A stretch of 64,000 nt of DNA from Cognataquiflexum rubidum (GCF_022538115.1 NZ_JAKZAL010000001.1:310001-374000); one strand, 5' to 3'. Shown: positions 35,259 to 44,461, numbered from the stretch's first letter. A program made the numbers and translations. The notes: generated by a model not told the origin, from the sequence alone.

Positions 35259-36515
35259 ATGACACAAAATAGAAAACTTATAAAAATTGCAACTGCAGGA
35301 TCGGTGGATGATGGCAAAAGTACACTTATCGGAAGGCTTTTGTTTGATACCAAATCCCTTACTACTGATAAACTGGAAGCAATCGAGAAAACCAGCCGTC
35401 AGCGTGGCTTTGATTACCTTGATTTTTCTTTGGCCACCGATGGCCTGATTGCAGAGCGTGAGCAAGGCATCACCATCGATGTGGCACATATTTATTTTAA
35501 TACCGCCAAGACCAATTTTGTCATTGCAGATACTCCCGGACATGTGGAGTATACCAGAAATATGGTGACAGGAGCATCCACTTCGCAGGTCGCGATCATC
35601 CTGATAGATGCCAGAAAAGGTGTGATCGAGCAGACCAACAGGCATTTCTTTATCAGCAACCTACTCCGTCTTGGACATGTGGTCGTCGCTGTCAACAAAA
35701 TGGATCTTGTCAATTACGACGAAGATATTTTCCTTAAAATCAAAGCAGACTTTGAGGTCTTGGCCGAAAAAAGCGATTTCGATACCGATCAGATCACCTT
35801 CATTCCGATCTCCGCTTTGAAAGGAGAAAATATAGCCAAGCATTCAGAACTCATGCCTTGGTATGTCGGGAATTCGCTTTTGGATCACCTTGAAGTGTTG
35901 GAATCATCGGATTTACATGAAAGCACAGTGGCAAGATTTCCGATCCAATATGTAACGAGACCTAGGACGGAAGCCTTCCATGATTTCAGGGGATTTTCCG
36001 GCAAACTTTATGGCGGCAGCCTAAAAGTTGGCGACGAAGTGACGGTTTTGCCTTCCTTCACCGAATCCAAAATCAAAACCATCCATTTCTTCGATCAGGA
36101 ATATTCTGAGGCATTGCCTGGCGCTTCCATCACGATCACCTTGGAAAATGAAGTCAACATCAGCCGCGGCGACATGTTGGTGAAATCTTCCGAACTGCCA
36201 AAATCAGAAAAGCAGATCTCTGCCACCATTTGTCAGGTGAATTCCAAGCCTCTAAAAGTAGGGGATAAATACACCCTTCAGCACGGCATCAACAGGGTCT
36301 TGGCAAAGGTTGAAAGCATCGACTCGGTGATTCACACGGATTTCTCAGGGGAAGTTCCTGCAGCCCAACTCAAACTGAATGACATCGGCAAGGTGAATTT
36401 CAGGTTGAGCAAGCCTATCCACTTCGACACTTACCATGACAACAAATCCAACGGCAGGTTTATCCTGATCGACGAAGGAAGTTATGATACGGTGGGAGTT
36501 GGGTTTATTGAATAA
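35259..36515 (+). CDS. cysN: sulfate adenylyltransferase subunit 1, GTPase (CysN)
   Basis: 418 residues. EF-Tu-like GTPase whose GTP hydrolysis drives APS synthesis by CysD. Motifs: GSVDDGKSTLIGRLLF (G1), EQGITIDVAH (G2), IADTPGHVEYTRNMV (G3) and VVAVNKMDLV (G4), followed by beta-barrel domains. It lacks the C-terminal CysC kinase domain found in some longer homologues, consistent with an APS rather than PAPS route. Confidence 0.96.
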   Translation: MTQNRKLIKIATAGSVDDGKSTLIGRLLFDTKSLTTDKLEAIEKTSRQRGFDYLDFSLATDGLIAEREQGITIDVAHIYFNTAKTNFVIADTPGHVEYTRNMVTGASTSQVAIILIDARKGVIEQTNRHFFISNLLRLGHVVVAVNKMDLVNYDEDIFLKIKADFEVLAEKSDFDTDQITFIPISALKGENIAKHSELMPWYVGNSLLDHLEVLESSDLHESTVARFPIQYVTRPRTEAFHDFRGFSGKLYGGSLKVGDEVTVLPSFTESKIKTIHFFDQEYSEALPGASITITLENEVNISRGDMLVKSSELPKSEKQISATICQVNSKPLKVGDKYTLQHGINRVLAKVESIDSVIHTDFSGEVPAAQLKLNDIGKVNFRLSKPIHFDTYHDNKSNGRFILIDEGSYDTVGVGFIE

Positions 36516-36636
36516 TTGTACGAAGTACAATGTACCAAGTACCAAGAAAGAATTCTTGGGAAAAGTGAAACAAAATAAAGATGAGATGGCACGAAGGTCT
36601 TGTGTCTTATGTCTCAAATCTCAAATCTAATTAAAG
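36516..36636. repeat. phrase repeats between cysN and the sulfite reductase gene
   Basis: GTACGAAGTACAATGTACCA (36519-36538) continues with AGTACC. Then CTTGTGTCTTATGTCTC and TCAAATCTCAAATCTAAT appear near 36598-36632. Not coding. Confidence 0.7.
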
Positions 36637-38739
36637 ATGCAAAGTTTCAGGACAGAAATAGAAAATCCCATTGTTGAGAAAGATATTCTCGAACTGGAAA
36701 AAAAGATACGACTTTTTAGAGAAGGCAAGATTGACGAGGAAAAATTCAGAAGCCTCCGCCTTGCCCGTGGCGTCTATGGACAGCGGCAGCCGGGCGTGCA
36801 GATGATCAGGATCAAACTTCCTTATGGCAAAGCCACAAGCGAGCAGTTGAAGCGGATAGCAGATGTTTCTGACAAATATTCCACAGGCAGACTCCACATC
36901 ACTACCCGTCAGGATATTCAGATCCACTATGTGAGTTTGGATGAAACTCCTGCTTTGTGGGCCGAACTCGAAAAAGACGATGTGACTTTGCGGGAAGCCT
37001 GCGGCAATACCGTACGGAATGTTACCGCCTCAGAGACTGCAGGTGTCGATCCCTATGAACCTTTTGATGTGACATTATATGCCGATGAAGTTTTCAAATA
37101 TTTTTTGAGAAATCCTGTTTGTCAGGAAATGGGCAGAAAGTTCAAAATGGCATTTTCAGCTTCTGATGAAGATACAGCTTTGGCTTACCTCCACGATTTG
37201 GGTTTTATCCCAAAAGTAAAAACTGAAGACGGCCAAGAAATCCGAGGCTTCAAAGTGATGCTTGGCGGCGGGTTGGGTTCCCAACCGAGACACGCCGACT
37301 TGATTACGGAATTCCTTCCCACAGACGAATTGATTCCATTTATCGAAGGTGTTTTGAGGGTTTTTGACAGACATGGAGAAAGGGCAAGAAGGCTGAAAGC
37401 ACGGATGAAATTTTTGATTTCAGATATCGGATTGGAGGCTTTTCTGGATTTGGTCAAAGAAGAACAAAAAGCACTTCCATTCAAAAAATATCCTATTAAC
37501 CACAACGACTATGAGGATTCCAAACAGCTTTTCCAACCGGAAGTTCCCGAGTTGGAAGAGCCTTTGGAGCTTGCTTATGAGCAATGGAAACTCACCAATG
37601 TCCTTCCCCAAAAGCAAAAAGGATTTGTATCGATCGGTGTGAAAGTCCTTTTGGGAGACTTCTACACCCCCCAAGCAAGGCAGATAGCGGACCTTGTCAA
37701 AAAATATGCAAACAATGAGCTGAGATTCACCCTCAGACAAAATATCCTTATCCGGGATGTCCAGAAAAAAGCCATTCCTTTCTTTTATCAGGAATTGAAA
37801 AAAATCGGTCTGGCGGATGCCGGCTACAATACTTTTGGAGACATCACCGCTTGCCCGGGAACAGATACCTGTAACCTTGGCATTGCGAGCAGTACCGGAA
37901 TTGCCAAAGAATTGGAGAAAGTAATCTTGGCAGAATATCCCCAATACCTCAAAAACAAAGACCTGACCATCAAAATCTCAGGCTGCATGAACGCCTGCGG
38001 ACAACACAATATGGCGCATATCGGCTTTCAGGGCATGTCCATGAAAGTCGGTAAAGTAGTAGTTCCTGCCCTTCAGGTATTGCTTGGAGGCGGAACATTG
38101 GGCAATGGTCAGGGCAGATTTGCCGATAAAGTCATCAAAGTTCCAAGCCGCCGTGGTCCCGAGGCTTTGCGGATCCTGATTGCGGATTTTGAGCAAAATT
38201 CCAATGTTTCTGAATCCTTTTTGGATTACTATGACCGACTTGGACATATCTATTTCTACGACATTCTGAAAGTATTGACAGAAACCTCCACCATCACCGA
38301 AGCCGATCAGGTTGATTGGGGACACGAGGAGGCGTATAAAGTGGCCGTAGGTGTGGGCGAATGTGCCGGCGTGGTGATTGACTTAGTAGCTACCCTTTTG
38401 TTAGAAGCAAGGGAAAAACTTGAGCTTTCCAAAGAAGGATTGGTAGAAAAAAGATGGTCTGACAGCATCTATCATACCTATGCTGCGATCGTCAATGCAG
38501 CAAAAGCAATCTTGCTCAGCGAAAGCAAAAGCACCAACTCCTATGCAAACATCGTGGCTTTGTTTGACGAGACATTTACCCAAACAGGTAAAATTAGCTT
38601 GGAAAAAGACTTGGCTTCAATCGTATATGAAATCAACAAAAATGAGCCTTCCCAAGAATTTGCAGAAGCTTATTTCAAAGAGGCCATTAAAGTATTTGAC
38701 GCGATCAGCGCTTATAGAGAACAGGAGGTAACAGCATGA
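36637..38739 (+). CDS. sulfite/nitrite reductase hemoprotein with C-terminal HEPN-like domain
   Basis: 700 residues. Two ferredoxin-like/siroheme repeats are visible (LRLARGVYGQRQPGVQMIRI, HITTRQDIQIHYV; FTLRQNILIRDV). The Fe4S4-siroheme cysteines lie in TACPGTDTCNLG and ISGCMNACGQHNM. It reduces sulfite to sulfide with six electrons. The last 110 residues or so (SDSIYHTYAAIVNAAKAILL, SYANIVALFDETF, AYFKEAIKVFDAI) look like a HEPN helical domain, an extra part absent from E. coli CysI. Its stop overlaps the cobA start by 4 bases, linking it to siroheme supply. Confidence 0.9.
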   Translation: MQSFRTEIENPIVEKDILELEKKIRLFREGKIDEEKFRSLRLARGVYGQRQPGVQMIRIKLPYGKATSEQLKRIADVSDKYSTGRLHITTRQDIQIHYVSLDETPALWAELEKDDVTLREACGNTVRNVTASETAGVDPYEPFDVTLYADEVFKYFLRNPVCQEMGRKFKMAFSASDEDTALAYLHDLGFIPKVKTEDGQEIRGFKVMLGGGLGSQPRHADLITEFLPTDELIPFIEGVLRVFDRHGERARRLKARMKFLISDIGLEAFLDLVKEEQKALPFKKYPINHNDYEDSKQLFQPEVPELEEPLELAYEQWKLTNVLPQKQKGFVSIGVKVLLGDFYTPQARQIADLVKKYANNELRFTLRQNILIRDVQKKAIPFFYQELKKIGLADAGYNTFGDITACPGTDTCNLGIASSTGIAKELEKVILAEYPQYLKNKDLTIKISGCMNACGQHNMAHIGFQGMSMKVGKVVVPALQVLLGGGTLGNGQGRFADKVIKVPSRRGPEALRILIADFEQNSNVSESFLDYYDRLGHIYFYDILKVLTETSTITEADQVDWGHEEAYKVAVGVGECAGVVIDLVATLLLEAREKLELSKEGLVEKRWSDSIYHTYAAIVNAAKAILLSESKSTNSYANIVALFDETFTQTGKISLEKDLASIVYEINKNEPSQEFAEAYFKEAIKVFDAISAYREQEVTA

Positions 38740-39509
38740 TTCAAGCCATTAAACCAAAAGTAACCTTGGTCGGTGCGGGTCCGGGAGACCCTGAACTGAT
38801 CACTTTGAAAGGGGTATTGGCTCTGAACAAAGCCGATGCCGTTCTTTATGATGCCTTGATTGACAAAGGTCTCCTGAACCATGCTCCTGACAATGCCATT
38901 AAAGTATTTGTCGGAAAGCGGGAAGGCAGTCAAGTAAATCCACAGGAGGATACCAATAGGCTTTGCGTGGAATATGCCCTGAAATATGGCCATGTGGTCA
39001 GGTTGAAAGGTGGAGATCCGTTTGTTTTTGGCCGTGGGGCTGAGGAAATAGATTTCATCTCAGCCTTCGGGATTCCAACGGAAATGGTTCCGGGCATTTC
39101 CTCTTCGGTGGCTGTTCCGGCGGCAGCAGGAATTCCTGTCACCAAGCGCGGTGTGGCTGAGAGTTTTTGGGTAATCACAGGAACCACAAGTTCCGGGGAA
39201 TTGTCACGCGACCTACATTTGGCTACCCAATCTACAGCAACTGTGGTGGTTTTGATGGGTTCCAAAAAGCTCTCCGAAATCGTCAAAGTCTATCAAAAAG
39301 CAGGAAAGGGAAATCTTCCTATCGCCATGATCCAAAGCGGAACGACCATCGAGCAAGAAATAGTAGCTGGAACGATCAACGACATCGAAAGCAAAGTATC
39401 CGACAGCAGTATCGGTGGCCCTGCCGTGATTGTAATTGGGGAAGTGGTGAAGGAAAGTTACCAATTGGCAGAGATATATCAATCAACAGTAGCTGTTTTA
39501 AAAAATTGA
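38736..39509 (+). CDS. cobA: uroporphyrinogen-III C-methyltransferase
   Basis: 257 residues. It methylates uroporphyrinogen III to precorrin-2 with S-adenosylmethionine, the first step to siroheme. Motifs: VTLVGAGPGDPELITLKG, VRLKGGDPFVFGRGAEEIDF, GIPTEMVPGISSSVAVPAAA and GIPVTKRG. The ATGA overlap with the sulfite reductase gene indicates coupled synthesis of enzyme and cofactor. The uroporphyrinogen synthase domain is not fused. Confidence 0.95.
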   Translation: MIQAIKPKVTLVGAGPGDPELITLKGVLALNKADAVLYDALIDKGLLNHAPDNAIKVFVGKREGSQVNPQEDTNRLCVEYALKYGHVVRLKGGDPFVFGRGAEEIDFISAFGIPTEMVPGISSSVAVPAAAGIPVTKRGVAESFWVITGTTSSGELSRDLHLATQSTATVVVLMGSKKLSEIVKVYQKAGKGNLPIAMIQSGTTIEQEIVAGTINDIESKVSDSSIGGPAVIVIGEVVKESYQLAEIYQSTVAVLKN

Positions 39510-39726
39510 TATTTATGGATATTGGATATTTGCTTCGCGATATGGAGACCAATCAATACGAGCATTTATTCCGATACCAAGTATTTTATGCAATCGTAAG
39601 TTCGATATAAATTGATATTGGATATTGGTAGATATTTTACCGGAAACAGTACTTCATATCTTCTCAATTAGGCGGAAACAAGTATCAAATAATATCAATT
39701 ATTATCAACTAATATCAACCTTGAAT
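39510..39726. repeat. GATATTGGATATT-type phrase repeats between cobA and the siroheme synthase gene
   Basis: TATGGATATTGGATATTTG (about 39514) and TTGATATTGGATATTGGTAG (about 39611) are followed by AATATCAATTATTATCAACT and AATATCAACC (about 39690-39720). The first family recurs at 49018-49052. Not coding; one short open frame in it has no family signal. Confidence 0.65.
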
Positions 39727-40320
39727 ATGAACCACCTCTACCCCATCTTCCTTAAAGTCCACCAATTGAATACGCTCTTGGTTGGTGGGGGATTTGTGGG
39801 CACGGAGAAGTTGGCTTTCCTGCTCAAAAGCAGTCCAAAAGCGCAGGTGACGGCTGTTTCAAGAGAATTCAATGAAGATTTTTTGGCTTTGGCTAAAGAC
39901 AATCCTTATGTCACTTTGATCCAGGATGTCTACCACGAGAAATATCTTGGAGGAAAGCATATCGTCATCGCGGCCACAGACGACAAAGCCGTCAATAGGC
40001 AAATCCATGACGAAGCCAAAGAAAGGTTTTTGTTGGTCAATGTAGCAGATACACCGGACCTCTGTGATTTTTACTTGGGAGGAATAGTCAGCAAAGGCAA
40101 TGTCAAAATCGCCATCAGCACCAACGGCAAATCCCCGACCACAGCCAAGAGATTGCGGCAGCTCCTTGAAGAAGTCATCCCGGAGGATATCAATGAATTG
40201 GTAGAAAACATCAATGAATACAGAAAGACCCTAAAGGGAGATTTTGAATTCAAAGTAGAGGCTCTGAACAAGCTTACCGAAGGATTGGTCAGCAAGGAGA
40301 AATCGGGACAATTTGAGTAA
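39727..40320 (+). CDS. precorrin-2 dehydrogenase/sirohydrochlorin ferrochelatase (Met8/CysG N-domain type)
   Basis: 197 residues from the ATG at 39727 (MNHLYPIFLKVHQLNTLLVG); the longer frame has no support. The NAD-binding fold is LLVGGGFVGTEKLAFLL. Family segments are HIVIAATDDKAVNRQIHDEA, LVNVADTPDLCDFYLGGIVS and IAISTNGKSPTTAKRLRQLL. It converts precorrin-2 to sirohydrochlorin and, in bifunctional members, inserts iron to give siroheme. It completes the cofactor branch of the sulfate-reduction operon. Confidence 0.92.
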   Translation: MNHLYPIFLKVHQLNTLLVGGGFVGTEKLAFLLKSSPKAQVTAVSREFNEDFLALAKDNPYVTLIQDVYHEKYLGGKHIVIAATDDKAVNRQIHDEAKERFLLVNVADTPDLCDFYLGGIVSKGNVKIAISTNGKSPTTAKRLRQLLEEVIPEDINELVENINEYRKTLKGDFEFKVEALNKLTEGLVSKEKSGQFE

Positions 40321-40383
40321 AATCACACAATTAGTTCCGATTATGTGATTTTTTTCACACTTTTGTAACCAATTGTGTGATTT
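40320..40383. repeat. inverted repeat abutting the ATPase start; copy 1 of a 57-bp direct repeat
   Basis: AAATCACACAATT (40320-40332) and AATTGTGTGATTT (40371-40383) are exact 13-bp inverted arms. The right arm ends at the base before the ATG of the ATPase gene. Positions 40327-40383 recur at 42014-42070 with five differences by my count. Confidence 0.85.
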
Positions 40384-41709
40384 ATGTATTTTCAAAGGGA
40401 TTTAGAAAAGGATTTGCTTCTGTGGAAAAACAGAAAAAACCGCAAGCCACTGTTACTTAAAGGTGCCAGGCAGGTGGGTAAAACGTCATTGATAAAAACT
40501 TTCGGAAAGAGAGAATTTGAAGATGTCGCCTATTTCAATTTTGATGAACAGCCGGATATCAAACAATTTTTTGAATCAACCAAAGATGTTACACGATTGC
40601 TTCAAAATCTTTCTTTGGTACATGGTAAAAACATCCAACCTGAAAAGACACTCATTATTTTTGATGAGATTCAGGAATGCAAACCTGCCCTAAACTCCCT
40701 CAAATATTTCAATGAAAATGCACCTGAATATGTCATCATTGCTGCCGGATCTCTTTTAGGAATCACTTTGGGCAATGAAGCCTCTTTTCCAGTTGGCAAA
40801 GTTGAATTCATGGAAGCGTTCCCACTTACATTTTTGGAGTTTTTGCATCAGGCAGATCCAAATTTGGCTGCATTTGTGAAATCCGCGGAATTGGGAGAGC
40901 CAATACCTGATTTCTTCTTCAATTCCCTATTGGAAAAATTCAAGTTATATTTCATTTCAGGTGGATTACCGGAAGCAGCCAAAATCTTATTGGTTGAAAT
41001 GGACATTGATAGGACTCAGCAAATTCTTCAGGACATCCAAAAAGCATATGAACTTGATTTTTCGAAACACACTGAGACGAAGGACATACCCAAAATTTCT
41101 TACATATGGGATTCCATTCCTTCACAATTGGCAAAGGAAAATAAAAAATTCTTGTACCAAGCTGTCAAAACAGGTGCGCGTGCAAGAGAATATGAAGACG
41201 CTTTGCTTTGGTTGGTCCAAGCAGGATTGGTCTACAAAATTCACCGCTGTAACCAGATCCATTTGCCATTGGCGGCTTACGACGATTTGTCTGCGTTCAA
41301 GATTTATCTTTTTGATACCGGCTTATTAAGAAGAAAATCTCAACTTGATCCGATGGCATTCAAAGAAGGAAATAGACTTTTTGTAGAATTCAAAGGTGCA
41401 TTGACTGAAAATTTCATCTTGCAGAGTCTGATGCCTCAGCTAGATGTCTTTCCAAGATATTGGACCTCTGAAGGAAAGGCAGAAGTGGATTTTTTGATTC
41501 AATTCCGGAATGAGATTATCCCAATAGAAGTAAAATCCGATGAAAATGTTAGAAGTAAAAGTTTGGCTTATTACTCCCAAGTTCATTCTCCTAAACTTAA
41601 AATCCGCTACTCACTGAAGAACATGGAATTCAGGGATGGATTGTTGAACATTCCTCTCTTTTTGGTGGATAGGACAGCAGATTTTTTAACAAATATTCTG
41701 GGAAAATGA
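40384..41709 (+). CDS. AAA ATPase with DUF4143 / nuclease-like C-terminal domain
   Basis: 441 residues. It has Walker A LLKGARQVGKTSLIKTF (about 20-36), Walker B TLIIFDEIQECKPALNSL and sensor-like VIIAAGSLLG. The C-terminal DUF4143 region contains TEGKAEVDFLI-type text (WTSEGKAEVDFLIQF) and IIPIEVKSDENV, a possible PD-(D/E)xK fold (Asp, then Glu-x-Lys). The family is abundant in Bacteroidota and Archaea, often in variable loci, and its role is unproven. It lies with the next gene between 57-bp direct repeats and interrupts the region after the siroheme gene, so it looks like a mobile or defence-type unit. Confidence 0.85.
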   Translation: MYFQRDLEKDLLLWKNRKNRKPLLLKGARQVGKTSLIKTFGKREFEDVAYFNFDEQPDIKQFFESTKDVTRLLQNLSLVHGKNIQPEKTLIIFDEIQECKPALNSLKYFNENAPEYVIIAAGSLLGITLGNEASFPVGKVEFMEAFPLTFLEFLHQADPNLAAFVKSAELGEPIPDFFFNSLLEKFKLYFISGGLPEAAKILLVEMDIDRTQQILQDIQKAYELDFSKHTETKDIPKISYIWDSIPSQLAKENKKFLYQAVKTGARAREYEDALLWLVQAGLVYKIHRCNQIHLPLAAYDDLSAFKIYLFDTGLLRRKSQLDPMAFKEGNRLFVEFKGALTENFILQSLMPQLDVFPRYWTSEGKAEVDFLIQFRNEIIPIEVKSDENVRSKSLAYYSQVHSPKLKIRYSLKNMEFRDGLLNIPLFLVDRTADFLTNILGK

Positions 41710-41999
41710 GATCAAATAACATGAATAGGAAAGTTAAGTCCCTCAAAGACAAAGAATGGCTTCAAAAAAATGAGGAAAAAAAGAGATTAAATCTACGGAA
41801 ATTTGCATGGACAAGTATCTCAATTGGACTTATAGTTTTTTGTTTTACTTGTTTTTATCTTTATCATATTAAAGGATTGAATGTCTGGAGCGCAGGATTT
41901 AATGAGTATCGATTGCTTATCTACTTTTTTATTCTATTTTCCCTATCAATTGCCTTAATCATAAATGGTCTGATGAATTTTTCAAACTCGAAAAAATAA
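41706..41999 (+). CDS. small two-helix membrane protein
   Basis: 97 residues. A basic N-terminus is followed by two membrane helices (FAWTSISIGLIVFCFTCFYL and LLIYFFILFSLSIALIINGL). The start overlaps the ATPase stop by an ATGA junction; an ATG at 41721 is an alternative. Unknown function. Coupling suggests it works with the ATPase, perhaps as its membrane partner. Confidence 0.6.
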   Translation: MRSNNMNRKVKSLKDKEWLQKNEEKKRLNLRKFAWTSISIGLIVFCFTCFYLYHIKGLNVWSAGFNEYRLLIYFFILFSLSIALIINGLMNFSNSKK

Positions 42000-42013
42000 C
42001 TTTCCCTCCTATG

Positions 42014-42070
42014 ACAATTAGTTCCGATTATGTGATTTTTTTCACGTTTTACCAACCAATTGTGTGATTT
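42014..42070. repeat. copy 2 of the 57-bp direct repeat
   Basis: It starts ACAATTAGTTCCGATTATGT and ends CCAATTGTGTGATTT, as in 40327-40383. The full left arm of the inverted repeat is missing here. It lies 14 bases after the small membrane gene and before the convergent barrel gene. Confidence 0.85.
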
Positions 42071-42088
42071 TGGCTTTCGCTTTTGATT

Positions 42089-42835
42089 CTAAAACCGAAA
42101 ACCAATCCCGACCGAGTACCTGAATCCCATAGTGGATATGTTTGTCCTGCCATCAAAATCCGCGACTCTGTCCTCCAATAACCTGTCGATAAAAGGAAGT
42201 CTATCTACAATGTGCTCAAGGATGAGTTGGAGGTTTTCATCTAGTTCCACAGGAGGAAGATCTCCATCCAGAGCCATTTCCACATTGTAATTGGAGATAG
42301 AAGGCCCCAAGACCAAAAAATCCAGTGTCATTCGGTCCCATACCACAAATTGGTATCCCAAAGCCACACCTGCACTGAGGATATTCACTTTGGAAGTGAG
42401 GGTAACAGTTTCAAATTCATTTGTTTCTGAACTTTTTAATTCAAAATCCTTGACGTTTTTAAAATGGTGAATAGAAGCAAACGGGGCAATATAAACACCC
42501 CGTGGGGCATTGTATTTGTTTTCTTTGGCAAGGTAAAATCTGTAGTCAACTGTTACATTGTATCCGAATTGCTCTGCATTAGATATCTTCTGAACATTTT
42601 CAAATCTAGTAAGGAGCTCAGGCAAAGTTATGTGACCTACTTGGACAGATAATGATCGATTGGGGTTAAGTACCCTTTCGTATTGAAACAAAAACGCACT
42701 GTTATACAAAGCGGGGGTACTGAGGTTGTACTTGATGACATTTTTTCTAGATACAGAATCCTCCCTCTGGGAAAAGGATGAAAATGAAATTAAAACCAAT
42801 CCAACAATTATGGGCAAACTGATAAGCTTTTTCAT
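42089..42835 (-). CDS. outer-membrane beta-barrel protein (DUF3575-like)
   Basis: 248 residues. It has a signal peptide (MKKLISLPIIVGLVLISFSS). Alternating strands and an aromatic end (GFRYSVGIGFRF) are typical of small outer-membrane barrels. VIKYNLSTPALYNSAFLFQY and GVYIAPFASIHHFKN fit DUF3575-type proteins. A roughly 40-residue acidic insert (VELDENLQLILEHIVDRLPF) sits near the C-terminus. Function unknown. Confidence 0.65.
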   Translation of the reverse strand: MKKLISLPIIVGLVLISFSSFSQREDSVSRKNVIKYNLSTPALYNSAFLFQYERVLNPNRSLSVQVGHITLPELLTRFENVQKISNAEQFGYNVTVDYRFYLAKENKYNAPRGVYIAPFASIHHFKNVKDFELKSSETNEFETVTLTSKVNILSAGVALGYQFVVWDRMTLDFLVLGPSISNYNVEMALDGDLPPVELDENLQLILEHIVDRLPFIDRLLEDRVADFDGRTNISTMGFRYSVGIGFRF

Positions 42836-43382
42836 AACACAGTCATTTAAAACTTTATTTTATAAATCAATTTTTGAATATCAAAGTAACTAATTGAAAT
42901 TCAGGGCAATAGATCAATATTCCCTAAGAATCAAAATTTCCTATTTTTTTTCTCCAATACCCGAATTTAATTCTTTTTCGCTACTTATTTCAGCATTCAA
43001 AGAGTAAAAAAAATTGTTTTCAGAACAAATTTTGACCTGATGGTTTTCATAAAATCTATATTTTAGTTTATTGATTTCATGGACCGAGGCGATATCAATT
43101 CAAATCATCTATTCAAAGAAAACCGATATTTTGAAAATTGTATATTTAAGATCACTCCGATAATTCTATTGTCCGTAGAACGTCTCTTCAAACTTGACCC
43201 GAAGGACACCATTTGTAGAAAAATTTACCTTTTCAAGGCGGACTCAATCTTTCAAAATAGGTTTCAAATTATTCACATTATTACCTTATATTTTTTTTAT
43301 AGATGCCCAGCATTTTATATTTCAATTTTTGTTGATTATTAGTAATATAACTACAGTCAAATGATAAGGATTATTATTCCAA
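42836..43382. other. A/T-rich intergenic stretch
   Basis: About 550 bases with no gene I would support. One open frame (43079-43342) has no ribosome binding site or family resemblance. No repeat in common with the rest of the window was recognised. Confidence 0.4.
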
Positions 43383-43411
43383 ATAAAAAAAAGCACCGAC
43401 TTAGCCGATGC
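43383..43411 (-). terminator. terminator of the heme-protein cluster
   Basis: On the minus strand GCATCGGC TAA GTCGGTGC forms an 8-bp stem (with G-U pairs) followed by eight T. It lies 22 bases after the stop of the DUF5777 gene. Confidence 0.8.
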
Positions 43412-43433
43412 TTTTTAAAAATTCATTTCAACC

Positions 43434-44450
43434 TCACTTTTCTTTTCTATTTTTCTTACTTCCCTTTTTTTCTTTGAATACCATATCCTTTAGATTTTCT
43501 TCTTTAGTATCCAGCAATCTGGTGATATTGAAACCCAACAAATACTGACCCTTTGCAAAATTATTGTTGTTCAGGAAATTATTGTGCTGGGGAACTATCC
43601 ATTGGTAATTGCCCAGGAATACTTGAAAGGCATGCAATGGAGTGGCCAATTCCAATCCCAATGAAACATTTGGATTTGGGTTGTTGGTTGGGTGCTGGGT
43701 AATCGGTTGATCGTAATTTCCGATAAATGAAAGCGCGTCGGATACTTTATACCTTCCCAAAATGGTAAATGAAAAGTGATCGTTGTTCATCAAAGCCTGC
43801 TTGTCCCCTTCCGGATTAATAAAAGCCTCTACAGCATTGAAATGGCTAAAATTCAAAGAACCTTGTACTGACAAATCCCTGTTCAACTTTTTGGCAACCA
43901 TGATCTGATGGAAATAACTCCAGCGATCCGAACTATAGGTGAAATTTTCAGATGGCCTGGTATCCACCGCCATGTTGACAAAGTACGTTACGCTTACAGG
44001 TTTGGGATTGGGTCCCTGTTCCTTCATGATAGCGTATTTGGCATTGAAATCCCAAAGCAGGTTAAATTTGGTAAATCCAAAACCTACCATGAGGTTATTT
44101 ATTGGTGTATAGCCAAAACCCAACCTAATGTTGGAAGGTGCATAAACTCCCCAAAAGTCACTGTAACCATTGTTGACCGTTCCAAATCTGTGGAGAATAT
44201 CAAACTGGAATGTTTTCCTCAAAGGGACCAACACAGTCTGGTTGTCTATCAGCCAGGTACTTTCAAAGGTATTTCCTACTCTTTGGAGCGGGCGACTGTG
44301 AATGTAAAGTGTCTGAACCTCTTCTTCTGGATTAACTTTTTTTTCTTCCTTCTCCACCTCCTGGGCCATCAAGCCAATACTCAGGGCCATCATAATCACG
44401 AAAGAGAAAATGACTGAAAGATTCATTTTTATTGTTTTTATCTTTTTCAT
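43434..44450 (-). CDS. DUF5777-type outer-membrane beta-barrel protein
   Basis: 338 residues. It has a signal peptide (IFSFVIMMALSIGLMAQ). A Glu-rich linker (EVEKEEKKVNPEEEV) leads to a barrel with RPLQRVGNTFESTWLIDNQT, FQFDILHRFGTVNNGYSDFW, SNIRLGFGYTPINNLMVGFG and LQGSLNFSHF-like strands. The C-terminus is very basic (KEKKGSKKNRKEK). DUF5777 barrels usually accompany YceI or cytochrome genes. It is the last gene after the two heme-protein genes, so it may be part of an extracytoplasmic redox unit. Confidence 0.75.
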   Translation of the reverse strand: MKKIKTIKMNLSVIFSFVIMMALSIGLMAQEVEKEEKKVNPEEEVQTLYIHSRPLQRVGNTFESTWLIDNQTVLVPLRKTFQFDILHRFGTVNNGYSDFWGVYAPSNIRLGFGYTPINNLMVGFGFTKFNLLWDFNAKYAIMKEQGPNPKPVSVTYFVNMAVDTRPSENFTYSSDRWSYFHQIMVAKKLNRDLSVQGSLNFSHFNAVEAFINPEGDKQALMNNDHFSFTILGRYKVSDALSFIGNYDQPITQHPTNNPNPNVSLGLELATPLHAFQVFLGNYQWIVPQHNNFLNNNNFAKGQYLLGFNITRLLDTKEENLKDMVFKEKKGSKKNRKEK

Positions 44451-44461
44451 ATTCTGTCTAA

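Noticed and set aside
43079-43342. 87-residue open frame
   Set aside because: A/T-rich text without a ribosome binding site, signal peptide or family resemblance.
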